Below, piece by piece: positions 48,250 to 59,893 of a DNA stretch of 64,000 nt. Origin of the DNA: Channa striata (lineage: Eukaryota > Chordata > Actinopteri > Anabantiformes > Channidae); contig CM065180.1 of NCBI GenBank assembly GCA_033026295.1, positions 23,861,023 to 23,925,022 on the forward strand. Direction: 5' to 3'. Position 1 is the first letter of the stretch. Each line of letters starts with the position of its first letter. Position numbers and translations under genes: made by a program. The notes below the pieces were generated by a model that was not told the origin of the DNA, searched no databases, and was given only the letters and a program-made list of their open reading frames with translations.

Positions 48250-48345
48250 AGAACACTTCATCACGAGACAAGGAGCAACAGGATTTCAAACCACCAACCC
48301 TGGGGTCTCCTTTAACTGAGCCACAGCTGCTCTCAGCTCCATTTC
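48250..48345 (-). repeat. tRNA-derived SINE
   Basis: On the minus strand, GAGCAGCTGTGGCTCAGTTAAAGG (A-box region), GGTTGGTGGTTTGAAATCC (B-box) and TGCTCCTTGTCTCGTGATGAAGTGTTC appear in the order seen in teleost tRNA-SINEs. Lies in smarca4 intron 1. Confidence 0.6.
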
Positions 48346-48936
48346 TACCACCGCCACCAAAAACAAGCGTTTGTCTGATTTTCATACGATAAACAAAGTG
48401 TTGTATGATCCACTTAGGCCTAAAGGATTTATGAATGTTGAGAACAAGCTCAGGGAGAAAGATTTGTGATGCTCAAACACCACAATCTGATATCTGATCA
48501 TGAACTAAAGCAGCAACCGATAAATCTATGAAATATTTATCAGTAATAAGCGATTATAATTTTTATATAGAAAATGTTAGGCAATGGTGAAAAATGTCCA
48601 CTGTCATTTCCCAAATTCAAAGTTCATGTTCTCAGATCATTAATTTTGTTTGACCAAAAATAACATTTAATTTAATTTGCAGAGATTTACAAAAATATCA
48701 CTGTGCAATTCTTACTTTGTACATGCTGGAAACAGAGAACGTTAGGCGTCTGGGATCAGTTATTGACTGAAACTATTTCCAACCTACATCCTAATTGTTA
48801 TATCTAATAATTCACTAATTGTTACATCTAATAATTCGCTTTGCTTCCTTGGTTGTTCCAGTTTTCACTGCACTTTATCACCAAGTCAACCTCCTGTACA
48901 GAGCTTACATTGTTTGAATAAAGTGATTCTGAAATT

Positions 48937-49132
48937 GGCATGGTGGTGTAGGGTTTAGCGTTGCCACTGCACAGCGATAAGGTCCCAGGTTTGAACCCCC
49001 CTGCACACTGCAATTGGTGTGAATGGTTGTCTGTCTGTGTGTCCTGCTCAGGGTGTCCTTGGCCTCTCACCCAATGACAGCTGAGCTCCCCGAGCAGGAT
49101 AAGAGCCTAGTGACAGTCGACGGATGGATGGA
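48937..49132 (+). repeat. V-SINE-like tRNA-derived SINE, internally shortened
   Basis: Starts GGCATGGTGGTGTAGGGTTTAGCG, contains GGTCCCAGGTTTGAACC (B box), AATTGGTGTGAATGGTTGTCTGTCTG, CCTCTCACCCAATGACAGCTG, and ends in a GGATGGATGGAT repeat. This is the arrangement of the abundant teleost V-SINE-type family. The segment between the tRNA head and the GTGAATGG block is shorter than in full copies. Confidence 0.8.
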
Positions 49133-49299
49133 TTTAAAAATGCTCAACTATGAGAACCCACCTTCTACAGTGGATCAATTTGTTGAGAACAGACTGTCTC
49201 CATTCTACTTTCACACGATCACAGTGATGCAGATTAGTCAACTCAAATGTCAAGTGATGGATGTTTTCATGTTCGTGAACCAAACTGTGACAGTCAGCT

Positions 49300-50550
49300 G
49301 ATGGACGAACACTAGTGCTGCACGCGTCGGTTCATTAGGAAAACCGAGCTAAACCCAAATCAGTGTGATCCACGATGATGCGCGGTGATGTTCAGTTTAT
49401 GTTCGCATTGTTTGACACACTCCGAACAAAATCTGCTCGGGCTGAAGCCTCATCAAAAATGACTTGATAACATCTGGCGAAGCTTCATATCGGATCAACG
49501 GGAGTCATGTCATCGGTCAATCACGGGACAAATCTACAGTGAGAAAAGTCCAGCGGACTGAGCCGAGGTCGGAGCGAACAGGACCGAGGCTCGACGCGAA
49601 CAGCTGATCCCGGAGAAATCGGTGGCACGCGCTCGTTGTTTTCATGTTTACACTTAGGCTCAACCTACAATTAGCCTCGGTAGCTTTGTTAGCGTTAGCC
49701 CGGCCTAGCCGGATCCCACAGTTTGCTTTACATCACGTCCAAGCGCGTTGTTTTAACGGCTAGTCTCTTAACAAGTTCGCTCCTATTCGCCCGGTAACAC
49801 GAACGAAGCGACTTCAACCCTGCGGTGAACATACGCCGAGCCCAGGTCAGACTAACGTTAGCACGCTAACATTAGCCTACACAACAACATACGCTGACGA
49901 TGGCTACCGTGCTAGCAGGCTAGTTCGTTAGCCTGGCGCGGCCATGCTGTGCGGGGACAATACCGCTGAAAAAAGCGGCGTTCTCCCGGTGTGTTTGCCC
50001 ACATGCGGCGACGTGTGAACGGCTAGAGCCTCCGTCACCGGCGGGGACGATTGATCCGACGCGCCTCCCGTCCCGTCGGCTCCGAGCTCCGTCTCCACAA
50101 GCTACTTTCATTCATTGCTCGCCGCTGAGCGCGGCAGCGGCTCCGTCATGTCGGTCCCGTCGTTTTCCCGAGAATCTAGATAAAACAGCGTCGAACGCAC
50201 ATTTATCGTCCGGGGAACGAACGCCGACAACCGGCCCCCGGCGCGAACACCGGGCGGACTTACACAAGTGCCGAACGCTGGCCGCTCACTCTGCGCCGCT
50301 TCAACGTCTCGTCGTTTTTCCTCTCAGCCAGAAACAAAGAGCGGCCGAGCCAGTGGGTTTCTCCTCCTCCCCCCTTCTGCTTCGCCGCCTCCCTCCCTTC
50401 TCCGACCGGCGTGCGCGGCTCTGCAGCGCCCCCATCCACCGGAGCGAGCGGAGGCTCCAGGCAGCGAGGAAGGAGCGAGAGGCCGCCGTGGGGGGATGGG
50501 AGGGCGGCCACCGCTGCCGTGGAGGAGCCGGTCAAATGCGAAGTGAATCA
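49300..50550 (-). promoter_or_regulatory. smarca4: CpG island promoter of smarca4
   Basis: Dense CG dinucleotides over more than 1 kb, strongest at about 49560-50540, upstream of the smarca4 5' UTR. The 49670-49930 part is crowded with TAGC/GCTA words (GTTAGC, GCTAAC, GCTAGC). Open frames here on both strands reflect GC richness and match no protein family I recognise. Confidence 0.7.
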
Positions 50551-50960
50551 AATTCAGGAAATTCTCTGTATGATTCTGCAGATTATAGCAGAGGCGAGAG
50601 TCTAACTGCTGTACAATAATTCACAGAAATATTGTTATCATCTGTTATTTCGAACGGAGGTCTGTGGGAGTCTCACATTTCCATGATCTTTCACTCCTGG
50701 ATTGTTCAGGAAATGCAAAATTCTAGTTTAAATCAGCTGCGCATTGAGCTCCTGCTGCTTCACTGGTGTATTTCTTACATTGCATTTATTGGCTTAATAA
50801 CGTTCATATTGAGAGTAAACAAAGCTGATGTCTGATATGTACTAAATGATTCAAGTTCATTGTACAATAACTGTCTGTCGTTCATTAAGCGGTCAAATCT
50901 AATCCCCAAACATGACTTTCATAAAAATTATAAAAATAACTGTTCATAACTCATTTATAA
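50551..50960. other. Short intergenic spacer
   Basis: Between the smarca4 promoter and the atg4d 3' UTR. Nothing recognised. Confidence 0.5.
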
Positions 50961-50964
50961 ACCC

Positions 50965-50970
50965 TTTATT
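50965..50970 (-). terminator. Likely atg4d poly(A) signal
   Basis: Minus-strand AATAAA about 340 bases after the atg4d stop codon; the stretch to 51306 is taken as 3' UTR. Confidence 0.5.
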
Positions 50971-51306
50971 TAGACAAAACAAGAATCCAGCTCATAAAAA
51001 CATTTTCAGCATATTTTGTTTTCCTGCAAGAGTTGACGACGATCTGGTAAAAACCATCGTCTTGCTTTGTTTAATCCACGTGGATTTTATGGACTCAAAC
51101 AGGTTGAGATGACAAACGTTAAACATTCTCAAGAGATCACCAAGTAACTAGTATTCACTTCATCTTTCTCCTTCTAAAGAAAAAATAAAAAGTTACAATG
51201 AGCAAAAACCGCAAAAAAAAACAACAAAAAACTTAGTAGTAGCTACACAGTCACATTATTGTGTGGATCATTTAACGCCCCTCAGGCAGAATCCGTCTGC
51301 GTCCGT

Positions 51307-54300
51307 TCACAGCAGAACAAACTCATCCATGCTGCTGCTGGTGTCGGCTCTTTTCTTCCTCTGGATGTAGGCGATGTCGTGCCCGGGTGCGTCGCTTCGT
51401 TCCTCGTCGTCCCGAACGCGTCCCTCTGCAAATATAAACATGGGGTATGTTTCTGCAGATGTGGAGACCGCCTGTGGGAGGGGAGAGACCGAGACGTTAC
51501 TGAGGGATCCCCCTGCCCGGCGTGAAATCAGAGGAAAAACAAGCCGAGCATGGAAATCGCTGTTGGAGTCATTGATGGCACAGACATTAAAATTAATGTC
51601 CCGAGCACCAAGGACAATAATGTCAATTGAAAACTTTATCACAGCTTTAACGCTCGAGTAGATGTTCTCGTGACCAACACGATCCCTCGGTCATCCATGT
51701 CTTCGCACAGAGGCATAAAGCCTTTATTGAAAAGTGCATCAGATTTCTGCATTTCCAATTTCCACAATTTTGAACTACAAACACTAACTTAAAAAAAAAC
51801 TGTCACTAACTGATTGTAACTCTCACTAATTTGAGCCTGTGGTGCCAAAACAGACACCACTGTTTTCTCTGAGAAGTTCTGGAGTTGAACACAAATCCCT
51901 TTCAACTGGTGCTCTGGGGTCGAAGTGTTTTCAGTCCTACAGCAACTTTCAGAATGATTCATAGGACATTCACAAAACCCTTTGTACAGACAGCTCCATA
52001 ATCAATTCTGTAAATGAGACCCGAGCTTCCAGCAGCACATCTGCAAATCTTGTCATAGAGAATGTGACGTTTCATCACGTTGTGGTAACAGTTGGACGCA
52101 GAGAGCAGCCTGCTCCAGGGGTCCGAATGGGCTACCTGCATATCTTTTCTTCAACTAAAAACTAAAAATATTTTATGTAGATGGGAAGAGATGAACAAAA
52201 GGGCTCCTACCTGGAAAACTTAGATTACAATAGTTCACAACATAACAAAAAAACAAAAGGATTTATGAACTGTTTACCAGCGGCCGGGTACAACCTCTGC
52301 TAATGGACAGGCTGTGAGAAAACAGTCAGTAGGGCAGCACAGTTCACACAGACATCAACTTCACATTCTTATAGATTGAGTGAAACAAGCCATCCCAAAT
52401 AACAGCTACATACCTCATGTACAACTGTACACAATGATTCAAAGTCCTTTTGGCCCTTAGCGTAGAACCCGAAGGTGCAGCTGGGGTCCATGCGTGAAAA
52501 AGCCATTTTCCTGGGATGTTTACAGCGAAACGACTGCAATATTTGTGAAGAGAAGAAAATTAGAAGAAAGAGCAGATTCCTGCAAAGTAAAATCTACTGC
52601 CGATTCTTTTAACATTTAGGTTGTGTGAGTTTGTTTACATCAACTATTCCCAACCAGGGGCACAAAGTCACTTTGCTGAGTGAGTAACTAATTAAATATA
52701 TATATATAAATCTTATATTAAATCAAAAACAGAAAGAGTTAAATGATGAAAATCTGATCAACTGAAACTAGTGTGTGAAAACTAGTAACTGTTTGGACAA
52801 TTTAGAATTGTGAAAAAAGAATATAGTGTAAGAATTTAAGAACGGTCAAACATAGCTAAAGATATATAAATATATATATATAGGGTTTAATCATGCTGCT
52901 AAATGCTAAAATGTATAAATGGTGCAGTAAAGTATCTGTATTACAATAGTTGGCTATATTGGAAAAAGCGTACGAAAGGTTACAGCAAAAATGAAACTGA
53001 AAATTATAGATAACATCTATAATTGTCTACATAATTCAAATTCCTAATATTAATTTAAAAAACTGGATGAATGGTGAAACAAAAATAAAAAGTCAAAGGA
53101 ATAATACATTTTAAAAGTCTGAGACAAGCGCTAAACATGGGCCTAAGCAATAACCAGTAAAAAAGACTAAAAATAGGCTAATTCAAGTGTTTCTCACAAT
53201 TAGTAAATGCAAGTTATGCAAACCAGAACACCACAAGTTAAAAACTGTAAGTCATAATAACACCGGGGATGAGCAGAGGTCTGACACGACAGTTGTCAGG
53301 CCACGTTTATGTGCCGGAGCCCAGTCGCCACTGGAGGAAACACAACTGACCACCAGCAGAAGAGAAATGCTACTTCCTCACACCTCCAAGGGAAAATTCT
53401 CCTTTGTTGTGTCCACTGTGGGCTGACAGTAGTGAGGATCCAAGTACAGCAGGTGGTCACCTTCCACGCAGCAGGGCCAGAGCAGGACAGAAAACAAGTC
53501 AAAGGACTGTCATGACACAGCGGAGCACAGTAACTGGCATGTAGTCTGTGCTGCATGTACCTTGGAAGCCAACGAAGAACAGGGAGTGCTTCGGTTTGCC
53601 GCCAATGATTCCAATGCAGCAGTTTAACATCAAGAGCTTCTATAAAAGACAGACAAACAAGAGTTTGTTGCTCCACACACTTATTTATGCTGGTTCTAGG
53701 TTTTACAGCCACAGGGGAATGAAGGCCCCCATTCTGACAGCTACTGGTGTTAAAAAGTTTAACGATGCAGTGAATACAGAGTGCACAGAGGGGTGAATGC
53801 ATTCAAATATCATTTGGATACTTTGACACAGGCTATGTAGGTGGGATTGAGATCTTGTCCTCCAAGTCGCACAGGAACCAGGATGATGACAGACTTCCAG
53901 GAGTGAGGCGGAGGCCGTTCACACAACCTCTTCACATCCTCCAAATAAACTGAACACACAAAGACAGAAACACTGTTAGACATTTCCAGACGGATGCATT
54001 ATTACGCCCCTGAACACAAGCTCAAAACTGCCAGGACTTTTGACTGACGCACAAATTACCTCCCTATTACTGTTCACATGTGACTGGGCACGTGTGGCAG
54101 TTTAGCAGCTGGACGCACGTCACCAACAAGCATGAATCATCACCACTGGGTAAAATCCACTGACAAACGTCTGTGTTGCTTTACACTGGGACTCACCAGT
54201 GCAGTCTTGTGCTACATACACAGCCAGGTCGGGAAGATCTGCCGATGCTGCCACAGCTTTCCTGAAACGCAGCGATATGAGCTGTAGGATGTAGCGTCTT

Positions 54301-55796
54301 GATAAAAGCTGCAGAGGACACATGGACTGTTCACTCATCGCTTAAGGTCTCACCTGATGATGTGAGCCACAATAGAAGGACCGTACCAGTCCCCGGCTTT
54401 CTTCCCTGAGCTTTTGCCCAACTCCACCAACTGGTGAATCCCAAAAGGGGCTGTGCGCCGGTCTGCAAACCATGACACCACCATTCTGTGCTTAGCCTCC
54501 AGGGGTCTTTCCAGCCGGGACCCTAAGCTCAGTGTTCGACTTCTCTTCTTGGGACCGTCCTTGGAACCATCATGCGCAGGGCGTTTCTCCAGGTCCATGT
54601 CATCTTTGACCACATGGTGGCTCACAGAGCAAGTCCAACCTCACAATGATGCAAAGACGCAGTCATAAGAAACTGTACAGATTCAGTTTTACTTGTTCAG
54701 CCGTGCTCAGAATGACACTGCAGTGCGACTGTGTGTGTTGTCACCTGGTAGCAGGTGCAGCAGAAGACCTTGTGCAAGCAGCATCTGCCCTGTGCGCAGA
54801 ACACAACCCCAGCCGCTGTCAGTGGTCAGACCGCAGCCAGCCAGCGGAGTGAAACCCCGTCTGTACGTCAGCCACAGGAGGGAAACAAACGAGCGACGGA
54901 AGCTTTCTCTCATCCCTGACACAGTTACAGCCTGAATTAAAATCACATCAATACGATCATTTAAGACGACAGCAAGACGTTTGAGACCTCACCTTGATCT
55001 CTGAGCTCATAGGAGGTTCCCAGCATGACCACAGGAGAACTCTTGCTGAATTTGGATTTCTGCTTCCAAGACCAGCCTAAAACAGACATTCAGCTCGATA
55101 ACTTTATTGTGATCACCACTGAGGATTCCAACAACTTCAGGGAAACCAGAGATTTACCATAAATGAAACTTGTCTGAATTAATGGATCAGTGATTTTTTA
55201 AATTTTTTTTATCTGTGCCACTGCAAGAGCGCTCAGTGTTTGATTTAACAGTCGTGGTGGAGCCAGATCAACTGCATCCTATATTAGTAAAATGATATAA
55301 CTGTGGTTTGGAGACAGCATGTGTTCATCTTAATGGAACAACAACATCTGACACAAAACCACTACATTTGGGTCCAAACAGTATCTTTTAATAAACTTGA
55401 GGTGTGTAATAACATGTTCCAAACATCTGCTCGTACAGAATGTCTGAGCATGGTCTCTTGACAACTCCTCATCAGTATGGACAGGTCTGGAGCTCTGCTA
55501 CATTTAAGAGGGAAAGGACTGATTCACTATTTTAGGAATGTTAAGAAATGTCTCTGTGTTTGAGACCTAAAAATGCAAGCAATTCCCGCTCTTTCACGCA
55601 GAAACTATTAAAACTGACCATATTTGACACTGTTCCATGCGGAGACCAACTTTGACTTGAGCTTGCCCTTGTCCTCGACGCTCGCCTCCTGGACCTGAGG
55701 CACAGCAGACTCAGTAGAGAGGAAGAACCAGCCATCCATCAACTCATCTGAAGAAGACTGGTCCTCTGGAGGTGCTGGGGAGGTACTGGGATTCAT
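51307..55796 (-). CDS. atg4d: ATG4D cysteine protease (autophagin-4)
   Basis: Cysteine protease of family C54 that processes and de-lipidates ATG8/LC3/GABARAP proteins. Ten coding exons give 450 aa (human 474): 55619-55796, 54993-55076, 54745-54915, 54354-54639, 54197-54261, 53822-53949, 53561-53639, 53384-53460, 52414-52533, 51307-51471. Catalytic residues are Cys125 in DSGWGC and Asp338/His340 in LDPHYCQP. Other family blocks: LWLTYRRGF, GQMLLAQGLLLHLLPG, SWFADRRTAPFGIHQL, SGKKAGDWYGPSIVAHI, VVYV-like AVYVAQDCT, GGKPKHSLFFVG, PRKMAFSRMDPSC. The C-terminus ends DEFVLL, comparable to the LIR-like FVFL end of human ATG4D. Start MNPSTSP at 55796 has an in-frame stop upstream and matches the MN..S start of human ATG4D. 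The caspase site DEVD of human ATG4D is replaced here by SVED before the conserved Lys. An upstream ORF overlaps the start. Confidence 0.95.
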
Positions 55797-55834
55797 TACA
55801 GCTGAACTGAGCAGAACTACTGCTGATCTTCATG
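55748..55834 (-). promoter_or_regulatory. Overlapping upstream ORF at the atg4d start
   Basis: On the minus strand an ATG in good context (GCTGCCATGA) lies about 35 bases before the atg4d start, opens a different frame of about 29 codons (MKISSSSAQF...) and stops after the main start. The ATG overlaps the TGA that closes the main frame upstream. It would be in the mRNA only if the acceptor TTTTCTCAG just before it is used. Confidence 0.5.
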
Positions 55835-56849
55835 GCAGCCTGAGAAAAGCAACACAGAACGTTCTTAAAGTGTGTGTTCCGTGGCTCTGTACACCGCCAC
55901 ATGCCACACCCGAGAGGAACCTTTCTGTGAACGTGGACGGTCAGCACGTCTTGATTACTTCATTTACATTCACTGTGGTGGCTTATAGAGCCAAAAAGTA
56001 TCACGATATAAAAATAAACATTTCCAAATAAATTGAGGTTTTGAATTTGACATGTCTGTCAAAAGAGCATCCTACATCCACACATATACGGTCTGTTTTT
56101 ACGACAGAGGGGAAATGTGAACATTTAGGCGAAACCATGTGACTGCACCCTGTGACTCGAAGAATGTCTAAAACGTTGCTGCAGCAGGGGAGAGCGGCAA
56201 CGTTGCTCGAGAACATCATATGACTGACGTGGATACTGTATATTTTCAATATCGCACATCAAACACTGGTATGACAGGAAAGAGGGGTCATGGGACAATT
56301 ATTAGTGAAGGGAAGAAGCAAAAACTCACATCTGCCCTTCAAATTCATATCTTTCTGTTCACAAATAATTTGACATGTTCATTGTTGAAACTATCTGAGA
56401 AGTTCTAAAGAGAAAGTGACTAACTTTAATCTGTGAGACTAACTGCAATCACTAACTGCTATTTTTCATCAGTTCATTTTATAATTGTTACATAAAAAAG
56501 AAGTTAAAATTATTATCACCCGCAGTATAAATTATGCATCAAGTCTCCATCACTGGGTGCAAACTCTAATTTTAATAAACTAGTCACACAATAATCACAC
56601 GTGCTGTGATATCACATCACACTGATACAATGATGCAACAATATAATATCGGACACACGTAAGAAAAATGTTTAGTGGCATTTTGACCTGATGGTCTTTA
56701 CTTTCAATTAACATATTCATATAAATGAAGCACCGACCTACTTGCATTTACGGCCCATTTAAAAGTTAGCAAAGTTAAATTACACATATACAGGTTATTT
56801 AAAACCGCCGTTAACTTACTAATAACACTTGGCTTTACGTGCCTACGGC

Positions 56850-57130
56850 TCAGTGAGACTCTGGTTGACCGTCGGACGCGGAGTGAACCCGCTCAGGGAG
56901 AAAAACTGCTGCCGTCATTCCCACGAATTCGCCACTTTAGCATTTACCTTCATCCACGCACCGTCATTGTGTGTCCGTCAGTTCGACACCCACGGACTCA
57001 GCGGAACATCCGTCGTTACTTTGGCGTTAAACACTCGGAGCTCGACGGCGCATAAGGAACGGGGACGTCGATTTGCTTACACTTCCTGTTTATATTTGTC
57101 ACGTGTTAGCGCTGCTGGGATTGGTCAAAT
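56850..57130 (-). promoter_or_regulatory. atg4d promoter region with CLEAR-like E-box
   Basis: CG-enriched interval upstream of atg4d, the likely site of a non-coding first exon. Contains GTCACGTG at 57098-57105, eight of ten bases of the TFEB/CLEAR consensus GTCACGTGAC, an ETS-like CTTCCTG at about 57082, and GTTAGC at 57105-57110. A 138-codon plus-strand frame across this interval is treated as chance. Confidence 0.45.
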
Positions 57131-57310
57131 AAAACCCAATCACTGCGAGCTCCCGGCTCTTCTTCTTCTGATGTTTGTTGGCGCTTCTAGGCTCCAGGGA
57201 TCTGGCTTAGATGTATTACTGCCCCCGTGTGGATGGTTTCTGTAATAAATATAACTAAATACATAAATAATAAAAGTCTTTTTAGAATAAATCAGCTTTG
57301 GTCCATTTCC

Positions 57311-57313
<3 letters not shown>

Positions 57314-57341
<28 letters not shown>
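57314..57341. repeat. (TA)n microsatellite
   Basis: About 13-14 TA units. Confidence 0.9.
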
Positions 57342-57347
<6 letters not shown>

Positions 57348-57370
57348 AAATAAATATAATATACGGGTAG

Positions 57371-57529
57371 ATGTTGGAGATGGAGCTGCCAGGCAAGAGG
57401 GCGAGAGGACGACCAAGGAGGAGATATATGGATGTTCTAACAGAGGACATGAGGTTAGCTGGTGTCAGAGAGGAAGATGCCCAGGATAGAGTGAAGTGGA
57501 AAAGGAGGATTCGCCGTGGCGACGCCTGA
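57371..57529 (+). mobile_element. LINE reverse-transcriptase C-terminal fragment
   Basis: A 52-codon open frame between atg4d and mast3 with GKRARGRPRRRYMDV, then LTEDMRLAGVREEDAQDRVKW and RRIRRGD before a stop. The GRP..RW/YMD....D......EDA.DR..W pattern is the conserved C-terminal end of ORF2 in several non-LTR retrotransposon clades. Upstream RT sequence is absent, consistent with 5' truncation. The clade is not assigned. Confidence 0.75.
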
Positions 57530-57759
57530 TGGGAAAAGCCCAAAGAGAATTTGTAGATATTATCGTAATTAAATGGACCATTTCTGAAATCACAAACATT
57601 AAGTAAAGACATATCCCCATCAAAGACATTTTTATTAAGTAATGAATTAATTTACTTGTCAGCAATGTGTGCAAAAAGCAAACCGGTTTAAAGCCACAGT
57701 TTTTTTTTTTAAACCTGAACAACAGCAAAATATTCAGACATAAGTGTTTTCATAGAATT

Positions 57760-57765
57760 TTTATT
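57760..57765 (-). terminator. Candidate mast3 poly(A) signal
   Basis: Minus-strand AATAAA about 2.77 kb after the mast3 stop codon; a second lies near 57631. Closer signals may be used instead. Confidence 0.35.
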
Positions 57766-59862
57766 ACATTTCTGCACTCTAGGTTTTTTTTGCATTGCTT
57801 TTTCACAACAGTATTTAGTAAATATACGTAATGGACAACAACAGGCAGAGGGAGAGTTGTGGTAGAAAAGTCACACATGGACAACGATGGACATGACAGC
57901 AACGTTACAACTTCTGATTTATGGAACGACAACACCAAAACTGCACAAACTGGGGCCACAGATTTCTGGTAGATTCTTCAACGTAGATGTAGATAAAATG
58001 TCAAAAATGCATCTTAAATAAAATAAATTAATGTTCACTAATGGCACGTAATAAAAATAAATACATTGAACAAATAGAAAAAATATGAAGGTAGCTGACA
58101 CAAATTAATGTATCTGTCTCACATCACACAAAACTATTGTGTTTTCTGTCCAAACATTGAGTTAAAGTCATCATGAGATAAAATCAAGATTTTTAAAGCT
58201 GCAAATCTGATCTAAATATCTTCAACAACAGAAAAACGATGCATCCGATTTATAGTGTAAGAAATGTAAAGATCACCAGACACGAATTTGCCTTTTTCTT
58301 CGGGACTTGGCGTCGACCACAGGGAGACAGTATGAGGCCAGAATCCAAATGTTACGGAGATCATCTTTCACTTAAAGACCTCAACCAAAAAATACAGTCT
58401 GACCAGAGCTACTCCTGGCTGTGGGGTTAGTCTACTACAGACACAGGTACACAGGGTTACAGAACCGGGCACTCGTGGATTGCATATCGTTTACATTGAA
58501 GTGTAAAAAACATTAAACCACATTATCCTCAAAGACTAACTCGGGCATGTTCCCTCGCACGTAACAATATGTGCACAAACAGTGAATGAAAGAGCCTCGG
58601 GAGATTTCTCTCCTGTGCATTCTGCCGTCATTACGCTTCTGTACACCAGTGGTTTCCAACCTGACAAGCAGCCACAAGATTAATCACATAATTACAGCAA
58701 GAGAAGCAAAAAAGAACATATCTCACAACACAAAGCCATAATTACCTTTTCAGATGATCAATACAGTTTTCCTCTGATTTTCAGGACCATTTTTTATCTT
58801 CACTATTCTGATAAACATTGGGAAATGAGCGACACTGAAAAACCTTTAAATGAATCAGAGAGGACATGTTTGTATTATGGGCCTGTATATTAAAAAAGAT
58901 TAAAGCTACAGTATGTAAGTTAAGCAGCAGTCTGTCCACAGCCGGCCCGGCTGTGCAACGCTCCGCACAGCCATTATTTATCATCAGATATTAGTCATTA
59001 TCAATTTAGATTAAATAAAAAGATGCAAAACTTACTTAGAAAATGATTTGCAAAATATTTGTACTATGCAAAAGTAAAGGGTAGCACGCTCATTAAAAGA
59101 AATGACTAAAAGGGGGGGGCATAACCTCATGACAGTTTTTCTTACATTGACTAGATATTTCTATGAAAAAATATTGGACAAAAATGACTGGAGCTTTGAT
59201 AAGAGAAATTTCACTCTAAAAAGAGAAATAAGCTTCGTAGAAAAGAACAGCGGTTTCATTAATTTGTTCTGTGTGTTTTGCTAAACCAAAAATACTGTAT
59301 GATTCAAAGCAGGAGGACTTGTGACATGTGCATATTCACTTCAATAAATATAAAATAAAAATTGGTTCAACATCTTTGAATCATTCTGTCATCGATAATA
59401 AAAAAACATTTTGCAGGAGAGACATTTTTCAATTCTTCATAAGGATAAAACATTTCCCTGATTTTACCTGATTAATAAATTTGAATGCAGGTGTGAGTGG
59501 CTGACTGTCACAGCTCAAATCTGCTTAAATTCTCCATATGTACATACTAATCATGAAAGAAATGCTTTTTATACGCCGCAATAAGCTGCAATTTTCAATT
59601 TCCTCCATTACTCCCGGGCACAGATGTTCATTTTATTACTTGTTTTTGTAAATGTCACATGTAAAATGATTAACAATCCTTCTTGTTCTCAGGTCTCTCT
59701 TAAAAATAGAAATAGGAATGGAACTACCTGAATAAGGTACTTTAGTGCAACACAAGTAAAATAAAGTTTTAGCTTGAATAATCAGAGCTGATCCCATGTT
59801 GCACAAAAGCTTTGCTGGAATTTAAAGGGTCACAAGCATCAAAGGTCGGGAGCCACTGCTGT

Positions 59863-59893
<31 letters not shown>

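Larger units (their letters stand above)
48052..50500 (-). other. smarca4: smarca4 5' UTR and first intron
   Basis: A TGACTTTCCAG acceptor at about 48100 precedes 50 bases of 5' UTR and the start ATG. A GTAAGT donor at about 50257-50262 inside the CpG island marks the likely end of a non-coding first exon. The intron between them holds two SINE copies (48250-48345 and 48937-49132). The transcript layout is inferred. Confidence 0.55.

Noticed and set aside
50260..50620. Several 60-90 codon frames at the smarca4 promoter
   Set aside because: GC-rich CpG island with few chance stop codons; no conserved motif.
53296..53802. 168-codon minus-strand frame over atg4d exons
   Set aside because: It is in the wrong frame for the two atg4d exons it spans, which are identified by LDPHYCQP and GGKPKHSLFF.
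56829..57245. 138-codon plus-strand frame upstream of atg4d
   Set aside because: Starts in promoter-like sequence, no known domain, no splice or poly(A) context; best seen as chance.
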